64,000 bases of DNA from Rathayibacter sp. SW19 (GTDB lineage: Bacteria > Actinomycetota > Actinomycetes > Actinomycetales > Microbacteriaceae): contig NZ_CP133020.1 in the NCBI RefSeq assembly GCF_030866825.1, positions 1,178,001 through 1,242,000 of the forward strand, read 5' to 3'. A model generated the notes under the pieces. That model ran no database searches. It worked only from the letters and a program-made list of their open reading frames with translations, and had not been told where the DNA came from. Of the stretch, positions 42,510 to 51,759 are shown piece after piece (position 1 is the stretch's first letter; each line of letters opens with the position of its first letter). A program made the translations under genes and the position numbers.

Positions 42510-44534
42510 GTGGGTGAGCGTCGGACGCTTCGACTGGACGAATTGGCTTATGGCGCGGACTACAACCCCGACCAGTGGCCGGAAGAGGTATGGCAAGAGG
42601 ACGTGCGCCTCATGCGCGAGGCTGGCGTCAACCTGATCACGCTTCCCGTGTTCTCTTGGCCTCGCTTGGAGCCACATCCTGGCGAGTACGACTTCGATTG
42701 GCTTGACCGCGTCATCGACCTGCTGTGGTCGAACGGTATCCGCATCGATCTCGCGACGGCCACGGCGACGCCGCCTGCGTGGCTGGTGCGGCAGCATCCG
42801 GAGATTTTGCCGCAAACAGTGGACGGTACGCACCTCGAGTTCGGATCGCGGCAGGCCTACTGCCCGAGTTCGCCGATCTTCCGCGAACATGTCGCCCGCA
42901 TGGCGCGCGTCATGGCCGAGCGTTACGGCAACCATCCCGCTGTGGTGCTCTGGCACGTGTCAAATGAATACGGCGATCACGTGTCGCGGTGCTGGTGCCC
43001 TGTATCGGCCGAACATTTTCGGCGCTGGTTGAGCGCGAAGTACGGGGCGATCGACGCCCTGAACGACGCGTGGGGAACCAGCTGCTGGGGTCAGAACTAC
43101 ATAGCGTGGGAACACATCGAACCGCCGCGTACGGCGACCGGCCCGATCAATCCGGCGCAGCAACTCGACTTTGAGCGCTTCTCTTCGGATGCGCTGCTCG
43201 AGCTTTTCCAGGCCGAGGTCGACGTTCTCCGCGACGTGACGCCGCAGCTCCCTGTGACGACGAACTTCATGAGCATGCTGCGTGACCTGGACTACTGGCG
43301 GTTCGCCGAGGCGGAGGACCTGGTAACGGATGACGCCTATCCCGACCCTGCCGACCCGTACGCGCACGTGGCGGCAGCGCTCAACTACGGCTTGATGCGC
43401 TCCCTCAAGGACGGCAACCCATGGCTGCTGCTCGAGCAGGCGCCGAGCGCGGTCAGCTGGCGTGACGTCAATGTTCCCAAGACGCCCGGGCAGATGCGGC
43501 TGGGCAGCATGCACGCCCTCGCGCATGGGGCAGACGGCGTCATGTTCTTTCAGTGGCGGCAGGCGAAGTTCGGGCCGGAGAAGTATCACTCGGCAATGCT
43601 CGGCCACCGAGGCGAAGACAGCAGGACGTTCCAGGAGACGAAGGCGCTCGGAGCCGAGCTGAAGAAACTTGAGGCGATCCGGGGAACGCGGGTGAAGTCA
43701 TCCGTGGCGCTCGTCGCCGACTGGGACTCCTGGTGGGGGCTTAGCGCTCCCGACTCGCTGCCGTCGCTTCGGCTGAACTGGTTGCGGCAGGCGCGAGACT
43801 GGCACAGCGCGCTCTACGCGTGCGGCCAGGCGGTCGACGTGGTGCGCGCCGACGGGCCGTTCGAACGCTACGACGTCATCGTCGTTCCTAATCTCTACGC
43901 GACGACGGTCGAGCAGGCGGATGCGCTCGCTGCGTTCGTCGCCCGCGGCGGGCAGCTCGTTGTCGGACCGTTCAGCGGCGTCGTGGACGATACGGAGAAG
44001 GTGCACGACGGTGGCGCTCCTGGACCGTTGCGTGCCCTGCTCGGAGTAGAGGTCGATGAGTGGTGGCCACTTCCGGCCGGCGAATCTGACGACATCGTGC
44101 TGGGCGGCGAACGCTATCCCGTCACGGTATGGCGAGAATGGCTGGAGGTGCAGGAAGGCACCACCGTCACAGCTACGTACGGGACTGGCGTTCTTGCCGG
44201 GCGCGCAGCGGCAACACGCCGTTCGCACGGCCGTGGCGCCGCTCGGTACGTCAGCGCGGGCTTTTCGCCCACCGGGCTGCGCGCGATTCTCGCCGACGCT
44301 CTCCGCGACGCAGGCCTGCCTGTCGCTGAAAATACTGATCGGCAGGTCGAGTCCGTAACGCGCACCGACGGCACCACGGATTACACGTTCTTGCTCAACC
44401 ATGGCGCGGCCGAGGCTCGCGTTTCGATCGAGCCGGGGGTACGCGATCTGCTGACCGGTGACCGACCGGTGCACGAACTGAGGCTGCCTGGCTGGGGTGT
44501 CGCGGTACTCGAGAGTGCGTCAGTGGTCGAGTAA
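42510..44534 (+). CDS. Beta-galactosidase, GH42
   Basis: 674 residues. TIM barrel with YGADYNPDQWPEEVWQEDVR, acid/base Glu153 in HVSNEYGDH, nucleophile Glu309 in LLLEQAPSAVSW, then a trimerisation domain (glutamine-amidotransferase-like) and a small C-terminal beta domain. No signal peptide, so it acts on imported galactosides. GTG at 42510 gives better spacing to GAGGAG than GTG at 42504. Hydrolyses beta-galactosides brought in by the upstream importer. Confidence 0.95.
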   Translation: MGERRTLRLDELAYGADYNPDQWPEEVWQEDVRLMREAGVNLITLPVFSWPRLEPHPGEYDFDWLDRVIDLLWSNGIRIDLATATATPPAWLVRQHPEILPQTVDGTHLEFGSRQAYCPSSPIFREHVARMARVMAERYGNHPAVVLWHVSNEYGDHVSRCWCPVSAEHFRRWLSAKYGAIDALNDAWGTSCWGQNYIAWEHIEPPRTATGPINPAQQLDFERFSSDALLELFQAEVDVLRDVTPQLPVTTNFMSMLRDLDYWRFAEAEDLVTDDAYPDPADPYAHVAAALNYGLMRSLKDGNPWLLLEQAPSAVSWRDVNVPKTPGQMRLGSMHALAHGADGVMFFQWRQAKFGPEKYHSAMLGHRGEDSRTFQETKALGAELKKLEAIRGTRVKSSVALVADWDSWWGLSAPDSLPSLRLNWLRQARDWHSALYACGQAVDVVRADGPFERYDVIVVPNLYATTVEQADALAAFVARGGQLVVGPFSGVVDDTEKVHDGGAPGPLRALLGVEVDEWWPLPAGESDDIVLGGERYPVTVWREWLEVQEGTTVTATYGTGVLAGRAAATRRSHGRGAARYVSAGFSPTGLRAILADALRDAGLPVAENTDRQVESVTRTDGTTDYTFLLNHGAAEARVSIEPGVRDLLTGDRPVHELRLPGWGVAVLESASVVE

Positions 44535-44675
44535 CGCCGGAGCGGGTTTCGCATTTTGGGCTTCGGGCTTCGGGCTTCGGCGACGGCGGTGCCGGCCGAC
44601 ACTGTCGTGTGGGTGACGTCCGCGCCGCCCGGCCGAAAGCAGCTTGACCGGTCGCACGATCACATTTAGAGTGTC

Positions 44676-44690
44676 TGTATACTGAATACA
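44676..44690 (+). promoter_or_regulatory. GntR operator upstream of gcvPA
   Basis: TGTATACTGAATACA, 21 bp before the gcvPA start and one base different from the site at 42447. Indicates common control of the glycine-dehydrogenase-like operon and the galactoside genes. Confidence 0.72.
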
Positions 44691-44711
44691 AAATAATGAA
44701 CAGGATCGAAC

Positions 44712-46088
44712 ATGACAGAGCCCTTCGTGCATCCGTACGTGCCGAACACCGTGCCCGAGATCAAAGCGGCGATGCTTCGTGCCACGGGCGCGGCATCGAT
44801 TGATGAGTTCTACGAGGACGTGCCCTCTGAATTGCGCCTCGGCCGAGAACTCAATCTGCCAGCGCCGTTTTCGGCCGAACAGGATCTCCTGCGACACGTC
44901 ACAGGCCTGTTGCAAGTCAATGTGCCAACGAGTGAACAACTCAGCTTTCTCGGTGCGGGCACCTATAACCACTATGTGCCGGCGGTGGTCGAAGAGGTGA
45001 TCGGGCGCAGCGAGTTCCTAACTGCGTACGCAGGCGAGCCGTATGAAGACCATGGTCGATTCCAAGCGTTGTTCGAATACCAATCGCTGATGGCCGAGCT
45101 TGTGAACATGGATGTTGTCAACGTTCCGACGTATGACGGCTTTCAGGCGATGGGAACAGCTCTTTCGATGGCAGGACGGATCACTGGCCGCCGAACTGTC
45201 ATCGTCGCGAGCGACATTCTGCCGGACAAGCTCTCCCGAGTGCGCGACTACGTGCGAAGCAACTTGGACCTTGTAATTGTTCCCACCGTGAATGGCACGG
45301 CCGACGTCGCGGCGGTCGCCGCACGAATCGATGAGACGACCGCAGCCGTACTCGTGGACACCCCAAGCTACACCGGAGCGCTCGAGCAGGCCGTGAGTGA
45401 ACTTGCGGATGCGGCGCATTCTGCGAATGCGATCTTCGTGGTCGGCGTCGATCCCATTGGTCTGGGCGTGCTGACACCGCCGGCCGACCAGGGGGCCGAC
45501 ATCGTCTGCGGCGACATTCAGTCGCTCGGGCTGCGGCAGTGGTTCGGAGGAGCGCACGGCGGGTTCATCGCGGTGCACGACGATCCGCGTTTTGTGATGG
45601 AGCTGCCCTCTCGCCTGTTCGGCCTCGAGTCGACGGACGTGCCGGGCGAGTACGGCTTCGGTGACGTCGCCTATGAGCGCACCTCGTTCGCCGTGCGCGA
45701 GGACGGCAAAGAATGGGTCGGCACGGCGGCAGCCCTGTGGGGCATCGCAGCCGGCGTGTACCTGAGCCTGATGGGCCCGCAGGGAATGGTCGACCTGGGG
45801 AACACGCTACTGGCGCGCACCGCGTACGCAAGCGGCCGCCTCGGGGCGCTCCGGGGCGTCACCGTCGGCGACACCGCCGTTCACCTGCGTGAGTTCGTCG
45901 TCGACGTTACGGCATCCGGGGTGCACACCGACGAGATCATCGCCCGTCTGCGCGAGCAGGGCATCGAACCGGGTGTTCGCCTGGACGAGAACCGACTACT
46001 CGTCTGTGTCACCGAAATGAACAGTCAGTCAGATATCGACCGCCTCATCGGAGCACTCGGGGCCGTACTTGAGGAGAAGTCAGCGTGA
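44712..46088 (+). CDS. gcvPA: Glycine dehydrogenase (decarboxylating) subunit 1
   Basis: 458 residues, usual length of the N-terminal half-protein of split P-protein. HPYVPNTVPEIKAAMLRATG, FLGAGTYNHYVPAVVEEVIG, YQSLMAELVNMDVVNVPTYD and GGAHGGFIAVHDDPRFVMEL. No PLP lysine, as expected. Partner of gcvPB, overlapping by 4 bp (GTGA). Split P-protein is normal in Firmicutes and archaea, unusual in actinobacteria. No gcvH or gcvT nearby, so glycine cleavage itself is not proven as the role. Confidence 0.9.
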   Translation: MTEPFVHPYVPNTVPEIKAAMLRATGAASIDEFYEDVPSELRLGRELNLPAPFSAEQDLLRHVTGLLQVNVPTSEQLSFLGAGTYNHYVPAVVEEVIGRSEFLTAYAGEPYEDHGRFQALFEYQSLMAELVNMDVVNVPTYDGFQAMGTALSMAGRITGRRTVIVASDILPDKLSRVRDYVRSNLDLVIVPTVNGTADVAAVAARIDETTAAVLVDTPSYTGALEQAVSELADAAHSANAIFVVGVDPIGLGVLTPPADQGADIVCGDIQSLGLRQWFGGAHGGFIAVHDDPRFVMELPSRLFGLESTDVPGEYGFGDVAYERTSFAVREDGKEWVGTAAALWGIAAGVYLSLMGPQGMVDLGNTLLARTAYASGRLGALRGVTVGDTAVHLREFVVDVTASGVHTDEIIARLREQGIEPGVRLDENRLLVCVTEMNSQSDIDRLIGALGAVLEEKSA

Positions 46089-47728
46089 GCCTTCCTGTTG
46101 CACCGAAACCAGCCCTGCGTCGCTTTCACCAGGCGAGCTGGGACGAACCCGTTATCTTCGAGCTCAGCACCCCCGGCGAGCGGGGAGTGCTGGTGTCGCG
46201 CCCTGAGGCTGCCGTTCGAGACGCCGTCGGCGACGTTGTCGCCGTGCTGCCCGCTTCACTGCGACGAAACACGCCGCCCGCGTTGCCGGAAATGGGCCAG
46301 ATGCGTGTGCTGCGCCACTACCTGCGGTTGAGTCAGGAGAACCTCGGCGCTGATTTCAACGTCGACGTCGGCCAGGGCACCTGCACGATGAAGTACTCGC
46401 CGAAGGTGAATGAGACGATTATCCGCACGCCGAAACTCGCCGACCTGCATCCGCTGCAAGACGTTGCGACTGTGCAAGGCGTGCTGGAGATCATCTGGCG
46501 GATGGAACAGATCCTCGCCGAAATATCCGGGATGTCCCGCATCTCGCTGCACACACAAGGGGGATCGGCCGCGATTTGGACGAACATCGCCATGATCCGC
46601 GCCTACCACGAGGCCAACGGTGAGGGTGCGCAACGCAACGAGGTGATCACCACGATCTTCTCGCATCCGTCGAATGCGGCCGCCGCAAAGGCCGCCGGCT
46701 ACACGGTGATCACTATTCACCCGGATGAGCACGGCTATCCGAACCTCACAGCGATGAAGGGCGCGCTGTCGTCCCGCACGGCTGCGATCATGGTCACGAA
46801 TCCTGAAGACACGGGCATCTTCAACCCGCACATCAAACAGTGGGTGGATGCCGCTCACGCCGTGGGCGCACTGGCGTCGTACGACCAGGCGAACGCGAAC
46901 GGGATCCTTGGCATTACCCGTGCACACGAAGCCGGTTTCGATGTGTGCCATTTCAACCTGCACAAGACATTCTCCACGCCGCACGCCTCGGGCGGACCCG
47001 GCGCGGGCGCCAGTGGCGTGGCCGATAAGTTGGTGCCGTTCCTGCCCGGCCCACTCGTCGAACGCGACGGCGACCGATTCTTCTTCGACTACGACCGCCC
47101 ACAGTCGATCGGCAAGGTGGCGCCGTTCTATGGCGTGATCCCGAACATTGTGCGCGCATATGCGTGGACCATGGCGCTCGGCGCCGAGGGCTTGCGCGCA
47201 GTTGCGGAGATCGCCGTGCTCAACAACAACTACCTGATGAAGCGCATCCTGGAGATCCCGGGCGCCAGCGCGCCGTACGCGCAGGGCCGCCGCCGGATCG
47301 AGCAGGTGCGGTACTCCTGGCAGGAGCTGTACGAAGAAACCGGCATCTCGTCAGAGGAGATTGGCATCCGCGCATCCGATTTCGGAATGCACTACTGGAC
47401 GAGCCATCATCCGTATGTCGTGCCGCAACCGTTCACGCTCGAGCCGACTGAGTCGTATTCCAAAGCCGAGCTCGATGAGTATGCCGACGTCATCGCCGAA
47501 GTCGTTCGCGAGGCACGGGAGGAGCCCGAGGTCGTGCGAACCGCGCCGCACAATCAGACCGTGCATCAGATCCATCACGAAGATCTCGACGATCCGGCGC
47601 GGTGGGCGATCACCTGGCGGGCGTATCTGCGCAAATACCCGGAGGTCGCCGCGCGACTGAACGCCGAAAAGGTGGTGGGTCCGTCAGCGGAACCCGCGAC
47701 ATACGCGATGGCCGGTGCCGAGCGTTAG
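46085..47728 (+). CDS. gcvPB: Glycine dehydrogenase (decarboxylating) subunit 2, PLP-binding
   Basis: 547 residues. Type-I PLP fold with Lys294 in CHFNLHKTFSTPHASGGPGA. The glycine-rich loop, normally GGGGPG after PH, is ASGGPG here. SLHTQGGSAAIWTNIAMIRA, VTNPEDTGIF and DQANANGILGI are further active-site parts, several deviating from textbook P-protein (TNPNTLG, DGANLN). It may therefore decarboxylate another amino acid. GAGGAGAAG precedes the GTG start. Third-gene partners are an NAD-kinase-like protein and an SDR. Confidence 0.85.
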   Translation: MSLPVAPKPALRRFHQASWDEPVIFELSTPGERGVLVSRPEAAVRDAVGDVVAVLPASLRRNTPPALPEMGQMRVLRHYLRLSQENLGADFNVDVGQGTCTMKYSPKVNETIIRTPKLADLHPLQDVATVQGVLEIIWRMEQILAEISGMSRISLHTQGGSAAIWTNIAMIRAYHEANGEGAQRNEVITTIFSHPSNAAAAKAAGYTVITIHPDEHGYPNLTAMKGALSSRTAAIMVTNPEDTGIFNPHIKQWVDAAHAVGALASYDQANANGILGITRAHEAGFDVCHFNLHKTFSTPHASGGPGAGASGVADKLVPFLPGPLVERDGDRFFFDYDRPQSIGKVAPFYGVIPNIVRAYAWTMALGAEGLRAVAEIAVLNNNYLMKRILEIPGASAPYAQGRRRIEQVRYSWQELYEETGISSEEIGIRASDFGMHYWTSHHPYVVPQPFTLEPTESYSKAELDEYADVIAEVVREAREEPEVVRTAPHNQTVHQIHHEDLDDPARWAITWRAYLRKYPEVAARLNAEKVVGPSAEPATYAMAGAER

Positions 47729-47783
47729 GACGCCTGGAACGGGGTCCGTTGTTCGCTCCGACGTCGAGTGTGAGAGAGGAATC

Positions 47784-49100
47784 ATGACGCAGCTTCTGGG
47801 TCTGATCGTCAACCCCATCGCCGGTGTCGGCGGGCGTGCCGGGCTGAAAGGCAGCGATGGCATCAAGGTGCAGGCACTCGCCCTGTTGCGCGGCGGCAGC
47901 AGGCGGTCGGCCGAACGCGCGGTCAGGGCGCTCGCTGTGGTTGCGGCGGCGCATCCCGGTGCCGAAATCGTCACGGTTGCCGGGGAGATGGGGGAGAACG
48001 CGGTGCGCGCCGCCGGGCTGCACCCGCGCGTGGTTTCAGCACCCCAGGATCCGCGAGCGACAGTGCCCGCTGACACCGTGGCCGCGACAACGGCGATCGT
48101 GGAAGCGGGCGCGAACCTCGTGCTGTTCGTCGGCGGCGACGGCACCGCGCGAGACGTCTGCGCAGGCATGGCGGCCGTCCGGTCGGCGGGAGGGTCGCCC
48201 GGCACCGCGACGGCAAACGGCGGCACCGCGACCGCAACCTTCGGCACCGCGACCGCAAACGACATCACCTCGACGGCAAACCCGGTCGCCGCGCTCGGGA
48301 TACCCGCCGGCGTGAAGATGTACTCGGCGTGCTTTGCGGTCAGCCCCGTGGCGGCCGGGGCGCTGGCCGCGCAGTGGTTGAGCCGGCGGCCGCTTCCTGT
48401 GCGTGAATCCGAAGTGCTCGACGTGGTGGAGGAGCAGTTGAGACATGGGCGGGTCGAGCCACGCCTGTTCGGCTACCTGCCGGTTCCGTTCGTGCTCGGC
48501 CGCACTCAGGCACGCAAGGCGCCGACGCCGAGTTCCCAGTCCGAGGCCGCGCGATCCGCTGCCCGCGGCGTCGTGAAGCAACTCCAACCGGGCATGCACT
48601 ACCTCCTTGGTCCTGGAAGCACGGTCGGTGAGATAGCACAGCTGCTCGGATTACCGAAGACGCCGCTCGGTGTTGACGTCGTGCTCGACGGGGAAATCGT
48701 GTGCAGCGACGCGTCGGAGCGCGATCTGCTCGCGCTGCTGTCGGGCGTTCGCGCAAAGGCGGTCGTGACGGTCATCGGTGGGCAGGGCTTTCTGCTCGGG
48801 CGAGGAAACCAGCAATTGTCGGCGCGCGTTGTGCGCGCGATAGGTGACGACCCATTGATCGCGGTCGCCACCGAGCAGAAGCTGATCGACCTTCAGGGCA
48901 GGCCGCTTCTGGTCGACACCGGCGATGCCGAACTGGATGCTCGCCTGGCCGGATTCATCCGCGTGACAACCGGAGCTGCCGCAGCGAGCGTCTACCCTGT
49001 CCAAGCACCGGAAAACCAGACACCAGAAAGTGAAGCACCCGAGAGTCAAGCTCCCGGGTGCGAAGCACAAGATAACGAAGGAGCGCGCGCATGCGTTTAG
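47784..49100 (+). CDS. NAD-kinase-like protein, AcoX type (COG3199)
   Basis: 438 residues. GLIVNPIAGVGGRAGLKGSD, VLFVGGDGTARDVC (GGDGT motif), GIPAGVKMYSACFAVSP, LLGPGSTVGEI, VTVIGGQGFLLGRGNQQLSA. Predicted ATP-NAD kinase group, which in Bacillus-like acetoin clusters is AcoX. Between the GGDGT and IPAGVK motifs is a Thr/Ala/Asn-rich insertion of about 25 residues from a short tandem repeat (TATANGGTATATFGTATAN). ATG at 47784 follows GAGAGAGGA. The acidic C-terminal tail (PESEAPESQAPG) overlaps the SDR start. Confidence 0.85.
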   Translation: MTQLLGLIVNPIAGVGGRAGLKGSDGIKVQALALLRGGSRRSAERAVRALAVVAAAHPGAEIVTVAGEMGENAVRAAGLHPRVVSAPQDPRATVPADTVAATTAIVEAGANLVLFVGGDGTARDVCAGMAAVRSAGGSPGTATANGGTATATFGTATANDITSTANPVAALGIPAGVKMYSACFAVSPVAAGALAAQWLSRRPLPVRESEVLDVVEEQLRHGRVEPRLFGYLPVPFVLGRTQARKAPTPSSQSEAARSAARGVVKQLQPGMHYLLGPGSTVGEIAQLLGLPKTPLGVDVVLDGEIVCSDASERDLLALLSGVRAKAVVTVIGGQGFLLGRGNQQLSARVVRAIGDDPLIAVATEQKLIDLQGRPLLVDTGDAELDARLAGFIRVTTGAAAASVYPVQAPENQTPESEAPESQAPGCEAQDNEGARACV

Positions 49101-49849
49101 AAAACAAAAGGGCGATCGTCACGGGCGGCGCCGGCGGCATCGGTCGTGCCACATCCTTGGCTTTCGCAGCTGAGGGAGCACGGGTCGCCGTTGTCGATCT
49201 GAAAGCGGATGCCGCTGCTGCCGTCGTCGCAGAAATTCAGGCGGCTGGCGGTGAGGCTGTCGCGATTTCTGCCGATGTTTCGAGTGAAGCAGACATTGAG
49301 CGTGTCATCGCGGAGACGCTTGAAGCCTTCGGCGGGGTGGATGTGGTCTTCAACAATGCCGGGATCATTCGCCGCACCACGGCGGTCGAGACGACCGTCG
49401 AGGAGTGGGATCGCGTGTTCGGCGTGAATGTGCGATCGATCTTTTTGATGTGCAAGCACGTGGTGCCGATCATGGCTGCGTCCGGTGGCGGGTCGATCGT
49501 CAATACCGGGTCGGGCTGGGGGCTCAAAGGCGGTGGCCAGGCCATCTCGTACTGCGCGTCGAAGGGTGCCGTCGTGAACATGACGCGCGCGCTCGCCATC
49601 GACCACGGCCCGCAGGGCATCCGTGTCAACTCGGTCAACCCGGGCGACGTCAACACTGGCATGCTGCGGGACGAGGCGCGTCAGCTGTCACAAGATGCCG
49701 ACTCGTTCCTGGCGGAGTCCGCCGATCGTCCGCTTCAGCGGATGGGGGAACCACGCGAAATTGCCGCAGCGGTCGTTTGGCTTGCGAGTGACGAGTCCAG
49801 TTATGTTACGGGCTCCGCACTCGTCGTAGACGGTGGTGGCATCGCCTGA
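49091..49849 (+). CDS. Short-chain dehydrogenase/reductase (FabG-like)
   Basis: 252 residues, complete classical SDR: VTGGAGGIGRATSLAFAAEG, NNAGIIRRTTAVET, catalytic Ser in NTGSGWG region, YCASKGAV (YxxxK), NPGDVNTGML. Overlaps the NAD-kinase-like gene by 10 bp; last gene of the gcvPA operon. NAD(P)-dependent oxidation or reduction of an unknown hydroxy compound. Confidence 0.93.
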   Translation: MRLENKRAIVTGGAGGIGRATSLAFAAEGARVAVVDLKADAAAAVVAEIQAAGGEAVAISADVSSEADIERVIAETLEAFGGVDVVFNNAGIIRRTTAVETTVEEWDRVFGVNVRSIFLMCKHVVPIMAASGGGSIVNTGSGWGLKGGGQAISYCASKGAVVNMTRALAIDHGPQGIRVNSVNPGDVNTGMLRDEARQLSQDADSFLAESADRPLQRMGEPREIAAAVVWLASDESSYVTGSALVVDGGGIA

Positions 49850-50073
49850 GGCCGTGTCACTATGTGGCATTCGCCATTCTGTGAAGAATGACGGCGCGCA
49901 ACATGCGGGTCGACGAGCAGGTCGTTGCTGTGAGCGCCGGCGAAGCGGCCTCCGGCGTTGCGGCCGACGACGTTACGACGGACAGTGCTGCGACGGATAG
50001 TGCTGCGACGGACTGCACCGGCGTTGCAGGGCGCACACTGCTGCCCGTGCACGGCATCAGCATGGAAACCTCT
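49850..50073. other. Short doubtful ORF with Thr/Ala repeats
   Basis: An ATG at 49888 opens 64 codons (MTARNMRVDEQVVAVSAGEA ... SAATDSAATDCTG) ending at the asd duplicate. The start resembles an enzyme N-terminus cut off by the duplication, with an internal 15-bp repeat. No family recognised; probably a truncated gene. Confidence 0.3.
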
Positions 50074-50430
50074 AACACCTGAGCGGGCGCTCGAACTGCT
50101 GGCGGATGCCCCTGGCGTCGTGGTCACGGATGTTCCGACCCCGCTCCAAGCGGCTGGTCGGGACCCGAGCTTTGTCGGGCGGATTCGTCAGGATGAGGGT
50201 GTGCCTGGCGGTCGCGGTCTGGCTCTGTTTGTTTCGAACGACAACTTGCGTAACGGTGCTGCGTTGAACGCAGTGCAGATCGCGGAGGTCATTGCGGCGC
50301 AACGCGCCGTCGCTACTGCAGCTTGATGTCCCCGTCTGACGCGTCGCGCTCCGCTGGTTGAGGAGCCCGCGAGCGCAGCGAGCAGGCGTCTCGAAACCTG
50401 CGACCTGGGACTGACGGCAGGTTGGTTGAT
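50074..50430 (+). pseudogene. Duplicated 3' end of asd with flank
   Basis: From 50074 the sequence is collinear with 37774-38072 (constant offset 12300) and after a gap with 38163-38207. About a dozen differences in 290 bp by my count. It encodes the last 80 residues of Asd (ERALELLADAPGVVVTDVPT ...) with intact frame and stop at 50324-50326, but no catalytic part. Recent segmental duplication. Confidence 0.9.
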
Positions 50431-50497
50431 CGGTGATCGCGGGCGGCTGTGGATAACTTCCACGCGCTGATGGTCTCGTTGCGTACGATCGGTGAGC

Positions 50498-50908
50498 ATG
50501 ATGCATCCGTTCGAGGTTCTGGCTGAGCCGATTCGCCGTCGCATTGTGGAGGTACTTGCCGTTGGCGAGCACTCTTCAGGAGCACTGGCCGACGTCATCG
50601 GCCGCGAGTTCGCGGTGAGTCGAGCCGCGGTGTCGCATCATTTGCGGGTCTTGCGCGACAACGATTTCGTGATTGTGGCTGTCGAGCTGACGTCGCGGTT
50701 GTATCGGCTCAATCCGGAGGCGCTCGACCTGTTGGACGAGTCGGTCGCCGCCCTGTTCGACCTGTGGGACCAGCGCTATGGCTATCGTTACGATCGCGAT
50801 CCGCTGTCTTCCGAGTCTCCGAATGCGCGGCGCTCGCATCGATCACACGGCGAGGGTTGGCGGGTGCGTCGTCAAGCGGGCGCGGATCCCTGGCTGAACC
50901 GGCAGTAG
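50498..50908 (+). CDS. ArsR-like winged-helix regulator
   Basis: About 136 residues. Helix-turn-helix in residues 5-75: FEVLAEPIRRRIVEVLAVGE, AVSRAAVSHHLRVLRDNDFV. C-terminal part DLWDQRYGYRYDRDP then a basic tail. Resembles ArsR regulators fused to or associated with SRPBCC/AHSA1 proteins. Starts at 50492 (GTG), 50498 or 50501 are all possible; no strong binding site decides. Confidence 0.8.
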   Translation: MMHPFEVLAEPIRRRIVEVLAVGEHSSGALADVIGREFAVSRAAVSHHLRVLRDNDFVIVAVELTSRLYRLNPEALDLLDESVAALFDLWDQRYGYRYDRDPLSSESPNARRSHRSHGEGWRVRRQAGADPWLNRQ

Positions 50909-50917
50909 CTGGTGCTG

Positions 50918-51174
50918 GCTAGCGTGGGGTGGCGCCGGGCCGTGCGTGGCGGCGTGCGCTAGCGTGGGGTGGCGCCGGGCCGTGCGTGGCAGCGTGGGCT
51001 AGACGCGCGGCAATGCGGGCGGCGCGGGGATCGCGGGCAGTGCGCAGTGCGGCGCAGCGCGTGCCGCGCGGGGCCGCGGGGCCGCGGGGGCTGGTGCGGG
51101 CTGGTGCGGGCTGGTGCGGGCTGGTGCGGGCAGTGCGGGCTGGTGCGGGCGGTGCGGGCTGGTGCGGGCAGTGC
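50918..51174. repeat. 40-bp and 10-bp GC-rich tandem repeats
   Basis: Two 40-bp units (from GCTAGCGTGGGGTGGCGCCG) at 50918 and 50958, then several 10-bp units CTGGTGCGGG from 51091 with variants. Non-coding. Confidence 0.85.
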
Positions 51175-51226
51175 CAGGAAGAACCGGGCAGCAGGACGAT
51201 TACTCGCGTGGGAAAGTGCATGCGCC

Positions 51227-51278
51227 TTGTCGCTGTTTCAAATCCGCCTTATGTAAGGCGGATTTGAAACAGCGACAA
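51227..51278. repeat. Perfect 52-bp palindrome
   Basis: 25-bp arms (TTGTCGCTGTTTCAAATCCG CCTTA) around a 2-nt centre TG, no mismatch. Related to 31424-31475. No T-tract follows, so not a standard terminator. Confidence 0.92.
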
Positions 51279-51759
51279 CGGGCACATTGAATCCTGGCGG
51301 CTGAAGATGAGGCTGGATCTGGCGGCTGGATCTGCGCGCTGGACTGGATCTGCGGCCCGGAAGCTAGGGCCGCCGTGCAGAGGATTGACTTGCTCCTTGG
51401 GCTGGCGTTGATCGCGCCGACCGTCAACCATGACGATCGCAGTGCGGATCGACGGTTGGTGCGCGTGGCGTAAGACCTGATCAGCGAGATCCCGCGGGCA
51501 CGAGACCATGGTGAAAGACGTCGACATTGCCGCTCGTCCCGCTGTCGAACACGCTGGCCGCTGGTCATGCGCCCACAACGGTGCGCCTGCGATGGAGAGA
51601 CCGCGATCGTGCACCTGCGATGGTGCGACCGTAATGGTGTGACCTTCATGATCCGACCGCGGTCGTCCGGGCGGCGCTTCACCATGGGAGCGGCCGAGGG
51701 GCAGTCGGTCTTGTGGCGTCACTCACGCCGAGGTGGCCGCCAACCGATAGCATCGAAAC
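51279..51759. other. Intergenic region without recognisable gene
   Basis: 481 bp. Contains repeated words such as CTGGATCTGCG and CGATGGTGCGACC. No supported coding region. Confidence 0.5.

Noticed and set aside
50929..51267. Open frames rich in Gly/Ala/Arg and Cys after the ArsR-like gene
   Set aside because: They translate 40-bp and 10-bp tandem repeats in several frames; no start site or family.
51227..51278. Rho-independent terminator
   Set aside because: Stem is far too long and no T-run follows on either strand; reported as a palindromic element instead.
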